Numbered from the stretch's first letter, positions 1-6,019 are shown. The stretch is 8,110 nt of DNA from Giesbergeria sp. (GCA_017998735.1 JAGOCN010000056.1:1-8110), one strand, 5' to 3'. A program made the numbers and translations. The notes: a model not told the origin generated them from the sequence alone.

Positions 1-13
1 GGAGCGAGCTTTT

Positions 14-910
14 TTGAGCGCTTTTGCCATCCACGTTCTGTGCAATGCAAACCGCGGTGGCCCCCCACCGACCAGCGGTCGCAGGGGGCAGCACACACTG
101 CGCCTGTGGCCTGTGCTGGTGGCATGTGCATGGGGCTTGGCGGGCCCTGCCATGGCCGCAGACTGCAGCGCACCTGTGCTGGGGGCGCTGGTCGGTGCAG
201 AACGCAGCCAATGGCAGGAATTCAACGCCCAGGGCCGCTCTCTGTTGCGTGAGGAGGGAACGCTCAGGACAGTAGGGTTGCAGTTGGCCGGGCGCTGCCG
301 TGCAGTGGAGTGGTCCGCACGCTGGACTTTAGGCCAGGGACAGCGCGACTACGACGGAAGAACCAGCACCGGGGCGCTGTTCCAGACGCGCAGCCACTTG
401 CAGGCACAGCACTTGGCGCTGCAGGGCTGGCTGCCGGTGCATACGCATTGGTCTGTGGGAGCGCAGCTTGGCTACCGCCACATTGAACGCGATATCGCCA
501 GCAAGGGCGGTGTTCTGGGCTACCCCGAGCGTTTTGGCTACTGGCAGGCGGCATTGGGCGCACGCTATCAGGTGGCATTGGGCGAGCAGCTGCAACTGGC
601 CGTGACTGGCTGGGCCGGTGGTGGACCGGGCGGGCGGGTGCAGGTGGACCTTCCGCGCGCCGATCCGGCCACGCTGGCGCTGGGCACCAGCCGGCTGCTG
701 GCAGTGGAGCTGGAACTGGGCAGCCCGGCTGCAGTGCGTGCGCAGCCAGGGTGGTCCTGGCAGCTGGGCGTCGCCTACAGGCACGAACGCATTGGCGCCG
801 GCAGTCCCAAGGCGCTGGTGCGCAATGGCCTGCCGGCAGGCAGTGCGCTGCAGCCGCGCATCGCCCAGCGGCATCTGGGCGCCCTGGCGGGTGCCACTTA
901 CCGCTTCTAG
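14..910 (+). CDS. Predicted exported outer-membrane beta-barrel-like protein, function unknown
   Basis: I do not recognise the family. From the TTG at 14 the product is 298 residues. Residues 29-48 form a hydrophobic segment ending in AMA before ADC, a plausible Sec signal peptide cleaved after residue 48. The mature part has about eight or nine amphipathic strands of alternating polar and hydrophobic residues rich in Gly, Trp and Tyr (for example near residues 135-160, 175-200 and 245-260), and it ends in YRF. A terminal aromatic residue is typical of barrels inserted by the BAM complex. The mature chain has only two Cys (51 and 95), which could form a periplasmic disulfide. A GGAG lies about 9 bases before the TTG, but the frame is open to base 2 and the signal peptide starts late, so the true start may be upstream and the gene could be cut by the window edge. 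Export and barrel topology are inferred from pattern only. Confidence 0.6.
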   Translation: MSAFAIHVLCNANRGGPPPTSGRRGQHTLRLWPVLVACAWGLAGPAMAADCSAPVLGALVGAERSQWQEFNAQGRSLLREEGTLRTVGLQLAGRCRAVEWSARWTLGQGQRDYDGRTSTGALFQTRSHLQAQHLALQGWLPVHTHWSVGAQLGYRHIERDIASKGGVLGYPERFGYWQAALGARYQVALGEQLQLAVTGWAGGGPGGRVQVDLPRADPATLALGTSRLLAVELELGSPAAVRAQPGWSWQLGVAYRHERIGAGSPKALVRNGLPAGSALQPRIAQRHLGALAGATYRF

Positions 911-1003
911 CGTGGTTTCACCCTGGGTTGCCACAGTCTTGGTACCAAATGCAACTGCTGCATTCGGCCAGGGGACTAAATTTCAAAGCGTTCTTTCTCC
1001 AAC

Positions 1004-1022
1004 TCTGCAGCCCTGCTGCAGA
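1004..1022. terminator. Small hairpin between convergent genes, possible weak terminator
   Basis: TCTGCAG and CTGCAGA form a perfect 7-bp stem around a 5-base loop. Its position about 95 bases after the barrel-like gene would suit a terminator. The next run of T is only four bases and is separated from the stem by eight bases, so the call is weak. Confidence 0.2.
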
Positions 1023-1034
1023 AAGGGCGAGTTT

Positions 1035-1083
1035 TGCTATTGAAACAAGAGCTGCTGGCGCAAGCTGAGCCTACGCTGGAAGC
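1035..1083 (+). repeat. Dispersed intergenic repeat, copy A (Comamonadaceae-type)
   Basis: This 49-base element starts TGCTATT, contains the core AGCTGCTGGCGC and ends ACGCTGGAAGC. It aligns without gaps to the reverse complement of 7201-7249, with about 39 of 49 positions identical by hand. The core and the end can fold through CTGGCG/CGCTGG with two G-T wobbles. I recall very similar short elements between genes across Comamonadaceae genomes; that attribution is from memory. It lies in a gap between convergent genes, as does copy B. Confidence 0.65.
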
Positions 1084-1130
1084 ACTTCTTGCTCTTGCTG
1101 CAGAAACACCCCCAAGCCGGTGTGCCGCTG

Positions 1131-1142
1131 TTCAGACGGCCT
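1131..1142 (-). other. 12-mer identical to the neisserial AG-DUS uptake sequence, probably coincidental
   Basis: The minus strand reads AGGCCGTCTGAA, which matches the AG-DUS dialect of the neisserial DNA uptake sequence. It sits about 100 bases beyond the helicase stop, and its end forms part of a small dyad TTCAG-GCCGT-CTGAA. The surroundings look like Comamonadaceae, which are not known to use DUS, and only one copy is seen in the window, so function is doubtful. Confidence 0.25.
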
Positions 1143-1239
1143 GAAACTGCTTTGGCACAGTCGTGCATGCGCTGATCTATAAAACTGCGTATGTCGTGCA
1201 AGTCCGGCGCGTTTCTGCTCAACGTCAAACCCCAAGCAA

Positions 1240-3510
1240 TCAGGCACTTGCCCCCGCAGCGCAAACTCCCGCATTGCTGGCGACACGGACCCGCCTTGCC
1301 CTGGGTGCGGGTGCAGCCGGGCTTTTGGCAGTTCTGGCGTGGGCAATGAATTCGGGGCGGAAGGAGCGCTGCACGCCATCTTCAAACACCACCGTCACCG
1401 ACAGTGCATCGGCCGCCACCACCAGACCTTGGCCATGGCGGCGTGCGCGCACGGTGTCGCCCGGCGCAAAGGGCAGCGGTGTGGCGGTGGGCGCCGGTGC
1501 AGCCAGGCTGACCGACCCTGCAGCACACGCTGGCAGGGGCGTGCCGGTGTCCAGGGCCAGGTTTGCGCTGCGGTCGGGCGAAGCCATGTTGATGGCATTG
1601 GCATTGGCATTGGCATTGGCACTTGCATTGGCGTGCAAGCCGGCACGCAGCACGATGGCCTGCGCAGCGGCTGCGCCTGCATCCTTGCCTGCACCTGTAT
1701 CTGCTTTGCCAGGGGCGGCAGCCATGTCTTTCATTTCTCGATGGGTGCGGTCGTCTGCTGAAGCCGAGGTGCGCACAGGGTCCGGGTTCTGGCCTGGCTG
1801 CTGGTACTGCGCCGTGCGAACTTTGGCCTGCTGGTCGGCCTGCTGCTGCGCCGCGGCCAGCCGCAGGCAGTTGTCGCAGGTGCCGCAGCGCGGGTGCGCG
1901 GCTTCGGGGGCAAAGTGCTGCAGCACCCGCTGCCAGCGGCACTGGCCGGACTGGGCGTAGTCCACCATTTCTTCCAGCGTGGCGCGGTCGCGGGTGCGGC
2001 GCTCGGTGTAGGCGCCCACCAGCTGCTGCACCTCGTCGGCCTGCAAAGTGGTTTTGAGCAGGCGGATCTGGCCCTTGGCGTCCTGGCGCGCAATGCGCTG
2101 GCGCCGCAGCGCCGACAGCGCCACCTGCAGCTTGCTGCGCGGGCGCTCCAGTGCGGTCTGCAGGGATTCCAGCGTCCAGGCGGCAGCGCCGTCCGGGGCG
2201 CTGCGCAGCAGGGCGCCGTACAGCGCTTCCACATCGTCCAGGCCCGGGTAACGCCCGCCCAGAAAGAACTGCTGCACCGCCCGGTCGCTGCGCAAGAACA
2301 AGAGCGTGCAGGTGGCGACTGCCCCGTCGCGGCCGGCGCGGCCGGCTTCCTGGTAGTAAGCGTCCAGGCTGGCGGGCATCTGGTAGTGCACCACAAAGCG
2401 AATGTCGCTTTTGTCAATGCCCAGGCCAAACGCGTTGGTGGCCACCATCACGCGCACGCTGCCGTCCATGAAGGCTTCCTGCGCCTGCTGGCGCTCTGGC
2501 GCCGGCAGCCGTCCGTGGTACAGGCCGGCGTTCACATCGGCGGCCCGCAGCGCCTGGTGCACCTCTTCGGCTGCCTTGACGGTGGCGGTGTAGACGATGC
2601 CGTGGCCGTCGCCTGCCACCAGGGCGCGCAGCCGGGCCGGCTTGTCGCTTTCGCGCTCCACCTGCTCGACCGCAAAGTGCAGGTGCGGGCGGTACACGCC
2701 GGTGTGCACCACGCCGCTTTTGGCAATGCCGAGCTGCGACAGCACATCGTCCAGCACATGCTGCGTGGCAGTGGCGGTCAGTGCCAGCACCGGCGGGTTG
2801 CCGAGCGTGCGCAGCGCCGGCGCAATTTCCAGAAAGGCCGGGCGAAAGTCGTGCCCCCACTGCGAAATGCAGTGCGCCTCGTCCACCACCAGCAGGCTGG
2901 TGGGCTGCTGGCGCAAGAGTGCCTGAAAGGCCGGGTCGGCCAGGCGCTCGGGCGTGGTCAGCACCACGCGTGCGCTGCCGTCGGCAATGGCGCACTCGGC
3001 CGCCTGCAGCGTGGCGGTGTCGATGGCGCTGTTGACCTGCACGCAGGCGATGCCCAGTTCCGCCATGGCTTCGCACTGGTCCTGCATCAAGGCAATCAGC
3101 GGCGACACCACCACCGTACGGCCGCTCAGCAGCGTGGCCGGCAGCTGGTAGCACAGCGACTTGCCGGCGCCGGTGGGCATCAGCGCCAGCGTGCTGCGCC
3201 CGGCCAGCACCCGCTCAATGACTGCCTGCTGGCCAGCGCGCAGCTGCGTGTGGCCAAAGGTCTTGTGCAGCGCACTGCGGATGCGGCGCAGCAGGGCGGT
3301 GCTGGCCGCAGTCCGGGAGCCCGAAGCGGCAGAAACCGCCCGTGCGCGGGGCACGGCGCTGCGCCGGGTGACCGCACCCGCTGGCGCACGCTTGCGCGGT
3401 GGGGCGGCAACCACCTCCAGCGCGGGTGAATCAGGCAGGGCAGACGCAGCGGACATGGGCGAAGTGGCAGTCACAGGGGCAGTCACAAGGGAGCGGGCAG
3501 GTGCAGGCAT
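1240..3510 (-). CDS. recQ: RecQ-family ATP-dependent 3'-5' DNA helicase with atypical C-terminal region
   Basis: The 756-residue product carries the superfamily 2 RecQ helicase core: Walker A GAGKS (114-118), DEAH followed by CISQWGHDFRP (210-223), TATAT (245-249) and motif VI QEAGRAGRDG (387-396). Four Cys (524, 542, 545, 548) match the RecQ zinc-binding signature. Residues 1-75 are Ala/Pro/Arg-rich and probably disordered. Residues about 425-487 look like a winged-helix fold placed before the zinc cysteines; in E. coli RecQ the winged helix follows them. No HRDC domain is seen. After the zinc module comes a low-complexity linker with an Asn-Ala tract (about 627-641), then a small beta-rich module (680-722) resembling the Tudor-like tail of UvrD/PcrA. 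An AAGGTGAAGG 10 bases before the ATG supports this start, and the acidic gene's stop lies 3 bases upstream. Helicase identity is firm; orthology to E. coli recQ is not, and it may be a second RecQ-type paralogue in DNA repair. Confidence 0.93.
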   Translation of the reverse strand: MPAPARSLVTAPVTATSPMSAASALPDSPALEVVAAPPRKRAPAGAVTRRSAVPRARAVSAASGSRTAASTALLRRIRSALHKTFGHTQLRAGQQAVIERVLAGRSTLALMPTGAGKSLCYQLPATLLSGRTVVVSPLIALMQDQCEAMAELGIACVQVNSAIDTATLQAAECAIADGSARVVLTTPERLADPAFQALLRQQPTSLLVVDEAHCISQWGHDFRPAFLEIAPALRTLGNPPVLALTATATQHVLDDVLSQLGIAKSGVVHTGVYRPHLHFAVEQVERESDKPARLRALVAGDGHGIVYTATVKAAEEVHQALRAADVNAGLYHGRLPAPERQQAQEAFMDGSVRVMVATNAFGLGIDKSDIRFVVHYQMPASLDAYYQEAGRAGRDGAVATCTLLFLRSDRAVQQFFLGGRYPGLDDVEALYGALLRSAPDGAAAWTLESLQTALERPRSKLQVALSALRRQRIARQDAKGQIRLLKTTLQADEVQQLVGAYTERRTRDRATLEEMVDYAQSGQCRWQRVLQHFAPEAAHPRCGTCDNCLRLAAAQQQADQQAKVRTAQYQQPGQNPDPVRTSASADDRTHREMKDMAAAPGKADTGAGKDAGAAAAQAIVLRAGLHANASANANANANAINMASPDRSANLALDTGTPLPACAAGSVSLAAPAPTATPLPFAPGDTVRARRHGQGLVVAADALSVTVVFEDGVQRSFRPEFIAHARTAKSPAAPAPRARRVRVASNAGVCAAGASA
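1594..1629 (-). repeat. GGCATT hexanucleotide tandem repeat inside the helicase gene
   Basis: Four perfect GGCATT units (1594-1617) are followed by two degenerate units. On the coding strand they read AATGCC and encode alternating Asn-Ala in the linker of the RecQ-like protein. Because the unit is six bases, gain or loss of units would change linker length without shifting frame. Confidence 0.85.
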
Positions 3511-3513
3511 GGG

Positions 3514-3921
3514 TCAGTCGCCTTCACCTTCGCTGCTGTCCAGGGCGCCGGCGTCCCGTCCCTCGGCATCGCCGGGGGCGGCGTCGTCGGCGCTGGCCAG
3601 AGTGTCGATTTCTTCGCGTGCGTCGTCCAGCGACACCGTGCGTGCGGGGTTGTCCAGGGCATCGCTGCCGTCCAGGCCGCCGCCGTCCTGCTGCAGGTGG
3701 TCGGGCCGGATGTCGCTGGCGCTGGCCGCATCGTCGCGCTCCACATCGGCGCGTTCGCCGGTGCCGGTGGCATCGCTGTCGCTGCGCAGTTCGGCGCGGC
3801 TCAGTGTGCCGACCACATCGCTGCCGCTGTCGGAGTTGCCGCTGGTGCCCAGGGCTTCGGTGTCGTTGCCGCTGGGCTGGGCGGGGAGCGTGTCGCCCCC
3901 CAGAAGGTTGCTGTGGGCCAT
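3514..3921 (-). CDS. Small, extremely acidic, probably disordered protein of unknown function
   Basis: The product is 135 residues with 24 Asp, 9 Glu, 8 Arg and no Lys, Cys, Phe, Tyr or Trp, giving a net charge near -25. Gly, Ser, Thr and Ala make up most of the rest. No signal peptide or membrane segment is present. Segments such as LLGGDTLP, SDSGSD (31-35 region), GTGER (53-57) and DIRPDHL (70-76) resemble a small family of unknown function that I recall from other Proteobacteria, which argues that this is a real gene. The ATG is preceded by AAAGGA at 6 bases, a good ribosome-binding site. The stop lies 3 bases before the helicase ATG, so the two are probably co-transcribed and translationally coupled. 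A DNA-mimic or helicase-modulating role can be imagined from the charge and position, but nothing in the sequence demonstrates it. Confidence 0.8.
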   Translation of the reverse strand: MAHSNLLGGDTLPAQPSGNDTEALGTSGNSDSGSDVVGTLSRAELRSDSDATGTGERADVERDDAASASDIRPDHLQQDGGGLDGSDALDNPARTVSLDDAREEIDTLASADDAAPGDAEGRDAGALDSSEGEGD

Positions 3922-3927
3922 GGGGAA

Positions 3928-3933
3928 TCCTTT
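3928..3933 (-). promoter_or_regulatory. Ribosome-binding site of the acidic-protein gene
   Basis: AAAGGA on the minus strand lies 6 bases before the ATG at 3921. It decides the start of this unfamiliar gene and supports it as expressed. Confidence 0.65.
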
Positions 3934-3990
3934 GAATGAAAAAACAGGCAAAGCGCCGGCGCTGTGCAGCGGCGCGCCATGGCTTTGACT

Positions 3991-4033
3991 GTGCGGCCCG
4001 CGCCAGGGGCAGGGCGTCAGGCAAGGGCCGCAC
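3991..4033. other. Inverted repeat between the transporter and acidic-protein genes
   Basis: GTGCGGCCC (3991-3999) and GGGCCGCAC (4025-4033) form a perfect 9-bp stem around a 25-base loop. It lies in the 182-base gap downstream of the transporter and upstream of the acidic gene. It could be a secondary terminator stem or leader structure; no T-run adjoins it. Confidence 0.4.
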
Positions 4034-4067
4034 CCGCTGTACGCTGCGCGCCTACACCCACGGGGTA

Positions 4068-4102
4068 GCCGCCTGCGCTCCGTCGACCGGGGCGCAGGCG
4101 GC
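4068..4102 (-). terminator. Strong stem-loop after the EamA-type transporter gene
   Basis: GCCGCCTGCGC (4068-4078) and GCGCAGGCGGC (4092-4102) pair perfectly over 11 bp. The inner bases add one G-T wobble and CCG/CGG, giving about 15 bp with a 5-base loop. The stem begins one base after the transporter stop codon on the minus strand. No T-run follows, so it may act as a weak intrinsic or 3'-end-stabilising stem. Confidence 0.5.
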
Positions 4103-4103
4103 C

Positions 4104-5018
4104 TCAGGCGGTGCGCGGGCGCCGGTTCACCAGCGCGATGCCCACGGCCACCAGGCCCAGCGCCAGCAGCAGCTCCGGGGTCACGCGCTCGCCCAGCCAC
4201 CACACGCCAAACAGCAGCGCGAACACCGGCGTCAGGAACACGAACACCGAGATGCGCGTGGCCGGGTAGTGCGCCAGCATCCACATCCAGGCCAGGTAGC
4301 TGGCAAAGGCGCCCACCAGCGCCTGCACCAGCAGCGAACCGGTGGCAAAGGCGCTGAAGGCAAAGCTCCAGCGCTCGCCCAGCGCCAGCGACAGCACCGG
4401 CAGCACGGCGGTGCTGACGCCCACCTGGTAGAGCAGCTGGCGTTCGGGCGAGGTGCCGCCCAACGAGGTGCTGCGGATGACCACCGTGGTCAGCGCCCAG
4501 AACACCCCGGCCGTCAAACCCAGCACATCGCCCACCCAGCCCATCGGCCGGGTGGCATGCGCGTCGCCCCACAGGCCGTCGCCCAGCGCCAGCGCCACGC
4601 CGACAAACGCGCAGCCCATGCCCAGCCACTGCGCGCGGCGCAGGTTCTCGCCCGGCACAAAGCGCGGCAGCAGCAGCGCCACCCAGAACGGCGCGCAGTA
4701 GACAAACACCGTCAGGCGCGAGGCCGGCGTGTACTGCAGGCCCAGGTAGATGCAGGCAAATTCGCCGGCAAACAGCGCGCCTGCCAGCAGGCCCGGCCCG
4801 CGCACCCGGTCGCTGTGCCAGACGGCAATGCCGCGCCAGCGGCACCACAGCAACAGCGCCGCCGTGGCCAGCGCAAAGCGGATGAAGGCCTGGAACACCG
4901 GTGCCACTTCGGCCACCGTGGCTTTCATCAGCACCTGCTGAAAACCCCAGAACAGGCAGCAGCCCAGCAGCAGCGAAACGGCAAGGGCGTCCAGGTGGTC
5001 TTTGCGGGGTGTGGTCAT
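4104..5018 (-). CDS. EamA/DMT-family inner-membrane transporter
   Basis: From the ATG at 5018 the product is 304 residues, the usual size for a drug/metabolite transporter with two EamA repeats. About ten hydrophobic helices can be traced, starting LAVSLLLGCCLFWGF and ending PELLLALGLVAVGIALV. The ninth segment, FLTPVFALLFGVWWLGE, is the hallmark end of the second EamA repeat, and the chain closes with a basic tail NRRPRTA. Family members export amino acids or small metabolites; the substrate here cannot be told. In-frame ATGs at 5027 and 5063 would add 3 or 15 residues. None of the three has a clear Shine-Dalgarno sequence. I prefer 5018 because MTTPRKD leads directly into the first helix and a GATAAT sits 7 bases upstream. 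The gene is divergent from minC and is followed by a strong stem-loop. Confidence 0.9.
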   Translation of the reverse strand: MTTPRKDHLDALAVSLLLGCCLFWGFQQVLMKATVAEVAPVFQAFIRFALATAALLLWCRWRGIAVWHSDRVRGPGLLAGALFAGEFACIYLGLQYTPASRLTVFVYCAPFWVALLLPRFVPGENLRRAQWLGMGCAFVGVALALGDGLWGDAHATRPMGWVGDVLGLTAGVFWALTTVVIRSTSLGGTSPERQLLYQVGVSTAVLPVLSLALGERWSFAFSAFATGSLLVQALVGAFASYLAWMWMLAHYPATRISVFVFLTPVFALLFGVWWLGERVTPELLLALGLVAVGIALVNRRPRTA

Positions 5019-5025
5019 GGCGCGC

Positions 5026-5031
5026 ATTATC
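5026..5031 (-). promoter_or_regulatory. Candidate -10 element of the transporter gene
   Basis: GATAAT on the minus strand lies 7 bases before the ATG at 5018, so transcription would begin at or next to the start codon, giving a leaderless mRNA. This would explain the absent ribosome-binding site. No good -35 hexamer is seen at 16-18 bases, so the call is tentative. Confidence 0.3.
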
Positions 5032-5061
5032 GGAAACCGTTGCCGGCGCACGCTTTTCTGC

Positions 5062-5087
5062 ACACGCCGCGTACACGCCGCTCACAC
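5062..5087. promoter_or_regulatory. 11-bp-phased direct repeats in the divergent promoter region
   Basis: ACACGCCGC occurs at 5062-5070 and again at 5073-5081, and a third ACAC starts at 5084. All three are spaced by 11 bases, about one helical turn, as expected for a protein binding repeatedly on one face of DNA. They lie between the transporter start and minC. Confidence 0.35.
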
Positions 5088-5095
5088 ATCTGGAG

Positions 5096-5110
5096 ACCTT
5101 GCAGCAAGGT
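5096..5110. promoter_or_regulatory. Operator-like dyad upstream of minC
   Basis: ACCTTG-CAG-CAAGGT is a perfect 6-bp inverted repeat with a 3-base centre, flanked by GAG and CTC that extend the symmetry with a one-base offset. It lies about 60 bases before minC in the divergent region. It may be an operator half-site pair; the binding protein is unknown. Confidence 0.35.
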
Positions 5111-5130
5111 GCTCAACGATGGGCGCACAG

Positions 5131-5136
5131 TACACT
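5131..5136 (+). promoter_or_regulatory. Candidate -10 element for the min operon
   Basis: TACACT matches four of six bases of the consensus -10 and lies 32 bases before the minC ATG. No convincing -35 is found at 16-18 bases upstream. Confidence 0.25.
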
Positions 5137-5168
5137 TTGCCGCTTTGGCACCTACCTCCTTCCCACCC

Positions 5169-5918
5169 ATGGCCGTTGACACTGCGCGCACCGCATCCAC
5201 CAGCTTTGACCTCAAGAGCGCTTCGCTGCCTGTGGTGGCGGTGGTGCTGAAGTCCACCGACACGGCGGCCCTGGCGGCCGACCTGGCGGCGCGCATGGCC
5301 GATGCCCCCGGTTTTTTCGACAACGACCCGGTGCTGATTGACCTGGCGCAAGTGCAGGGCAGTGGTGCGGTGCCAGACTTTGCGGCTTTGGTGGAGCTGC
5401 TGCGCAGCCACCGCACGGTGCCGGTGGCGGTGCGCGGCGGCAGTGCCGTGCAGACCGCAGCCGCCCTGGCCGCCGGGCTGGTGGTGGCCCCCGATGCGGC
5501 GCAGTCCCGCCCCGGCGCGCCCGCGCAGCCTGCCATCCAGGAGGTGGTGCATGAAATTGAAGTGGTGCGCGAAGTGCTGGTGCCCGGCCCCGGCGCCATG
5601 GTGGTGGACAAGCCGCTGCGCTCGGGCCAGCAGGTGTATGCGCGCGGCAGCGACCTGGTGGTGCTGGCCATGGTCAGCTTTGGCGCCGAGGTGATTGCCG
5701 ACGGCAGCATCCATGTCTACGCGCCGCTGCGCGGCCGGGCCATGGCGGGCGCGCGTGGCAACACCGCGGCGCGCATCTTCACCACCTGCATGGAGCCGCA
5801 GCTGGTGTCCATTGCCGGCATCTACCGCACCACCGAGGTGGCCATTCCGACCGACATCGTGGGCAAGCCCGCCCAGGTGCGGCTGGAAGGCGAAAAGCTC
5901 TTTTTCGAGCGCCTGTAG
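5169..5918 (+). CDS. minC: Septum site-determining protein MinC, FtsZ inhibitor
   Basis: MinC blocks Z-ring assembly away from mid-cell and is held at the membrane by MinD. The product is 249 residues, slightly longer than the 231 of E. coli. Residues 13-105 have the N-terminal FtsZ-inhibitory fold, beginning FDLKSASLPVVAVVL. An Ala/Pro-rich linker (about 106-122) joins the C-terminal beta-helix, which shows RSGQQVYARGSDLV (151-164), GAEVIADGSIHVYAPLRGR (172-190) and AMAGARGN, the surface used for MinD binding and dimerisation. The usual Gly after HVY is Ala here. The ATG has no Shine-Dalgarno; a TTG at 5145 would add eight residues but has none either. It is first in the order minC-minD-minE, with 101 bases to minD. 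Confidence 0.96.
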   Translation: MAVDTARTASTSFDLKSASLPVVAVVLKSTDTAALAADLAARMADAPGFFDNDPVLIDLAQVQGSGAVPDFAALVELLRSHRTVPVAVRGGSAVQTAAALAAGLVVAPDAAQSRPGAPAQPAIQEVVHEIEVVREVLVPGPGAMVVDKPLRSGQQVYARGSDLVVLAMVSFGAEVIADGSIHVYAPLRGRAMAGARGNTAARIFTTCMEPQLVSIAGIYRTTEVAIPTDIVGKPAQVRLEGEKLFFERL

Positions 5919-6004
5919 CGCTGTAGCTCTGAAGTCCCGCAACCCATGACCCCCTTTGTTTCGCGTCTGCCTTTCGCACACGCAACCACAGCACACCAGC
6001 ACAC

Positions 6005-6010
6005 AAGGAA
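6005..6010 (+). promoter_or_regulatory. Ribosome-binding site of minD
   Basis: AAGGAA lies 9 bases before the minD ATG at 6020. It ends a G-poor, CA-rich stretch (about 5976-6004) that is probably unstructured in the mRNA. Confidence 0.6.
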
Positions 6011-6019
6011 CTGCAATCC

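Larger units (their letters stand above)
911..1239. other. Convergent intergenic region, no gene seen
   Basis: This 329-base gap separates the barrel-like gene from the 3' end of the helicase gene, which points toward it. I see no credible coding frame; open frames here are short or are antisense extensions into the helicase. It holds a 6-bp dyad (AATGCA/TGCATT, 948-964), a 7-bp dyad (TCTGCAG/CTGCAGA, 1004-1022), repeat copy A (1035-1083) and a 12-mer resembling a DNA uptake sequence (1131-1142). None of the dyads is followed by a clear T-run on either strand, so no intrinsic terminator can be assigned with confidence. Confidence 0.6.

Noticed and set aside
1894..3429. Long plus-strand open frame of 511 codons
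   Set aside because: It is antisense to the helicase gene, whose motifs are certain. The translation is His/Gln/Ala/Gly/Arg-rich without domains, typical of a shadow frame in GC-rich DNA.
3939..3963. Palindrome AGCGCCGGCGCT followed by TTTTTT on the minus strand as an intrinsic terminator
   Set aside because: The perfect palindrome leaves only a 4-bp stem with a 4-base loop, the T-run is 7 bases away, and it lies directly before the acidic gene's ribosome-binding site, where a terminator would block that gene.
5149..5161. Minus-strand AAGGAGGT as a real ribosome-binding site
   Set aside because: The only nearby start, GTG at 5151, is too close, and no plausible minus-strand gene follows; the frame there is antisense to the promoter region.
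3936..5168. Plus-strand extension of the minC frame far upstream of the ATG
   Set aside because: It runs antisense through the transporter gene, has shadow-frame composition (Gln/His/Arg/Ala), and MinC normally begins close to FDLKSA.
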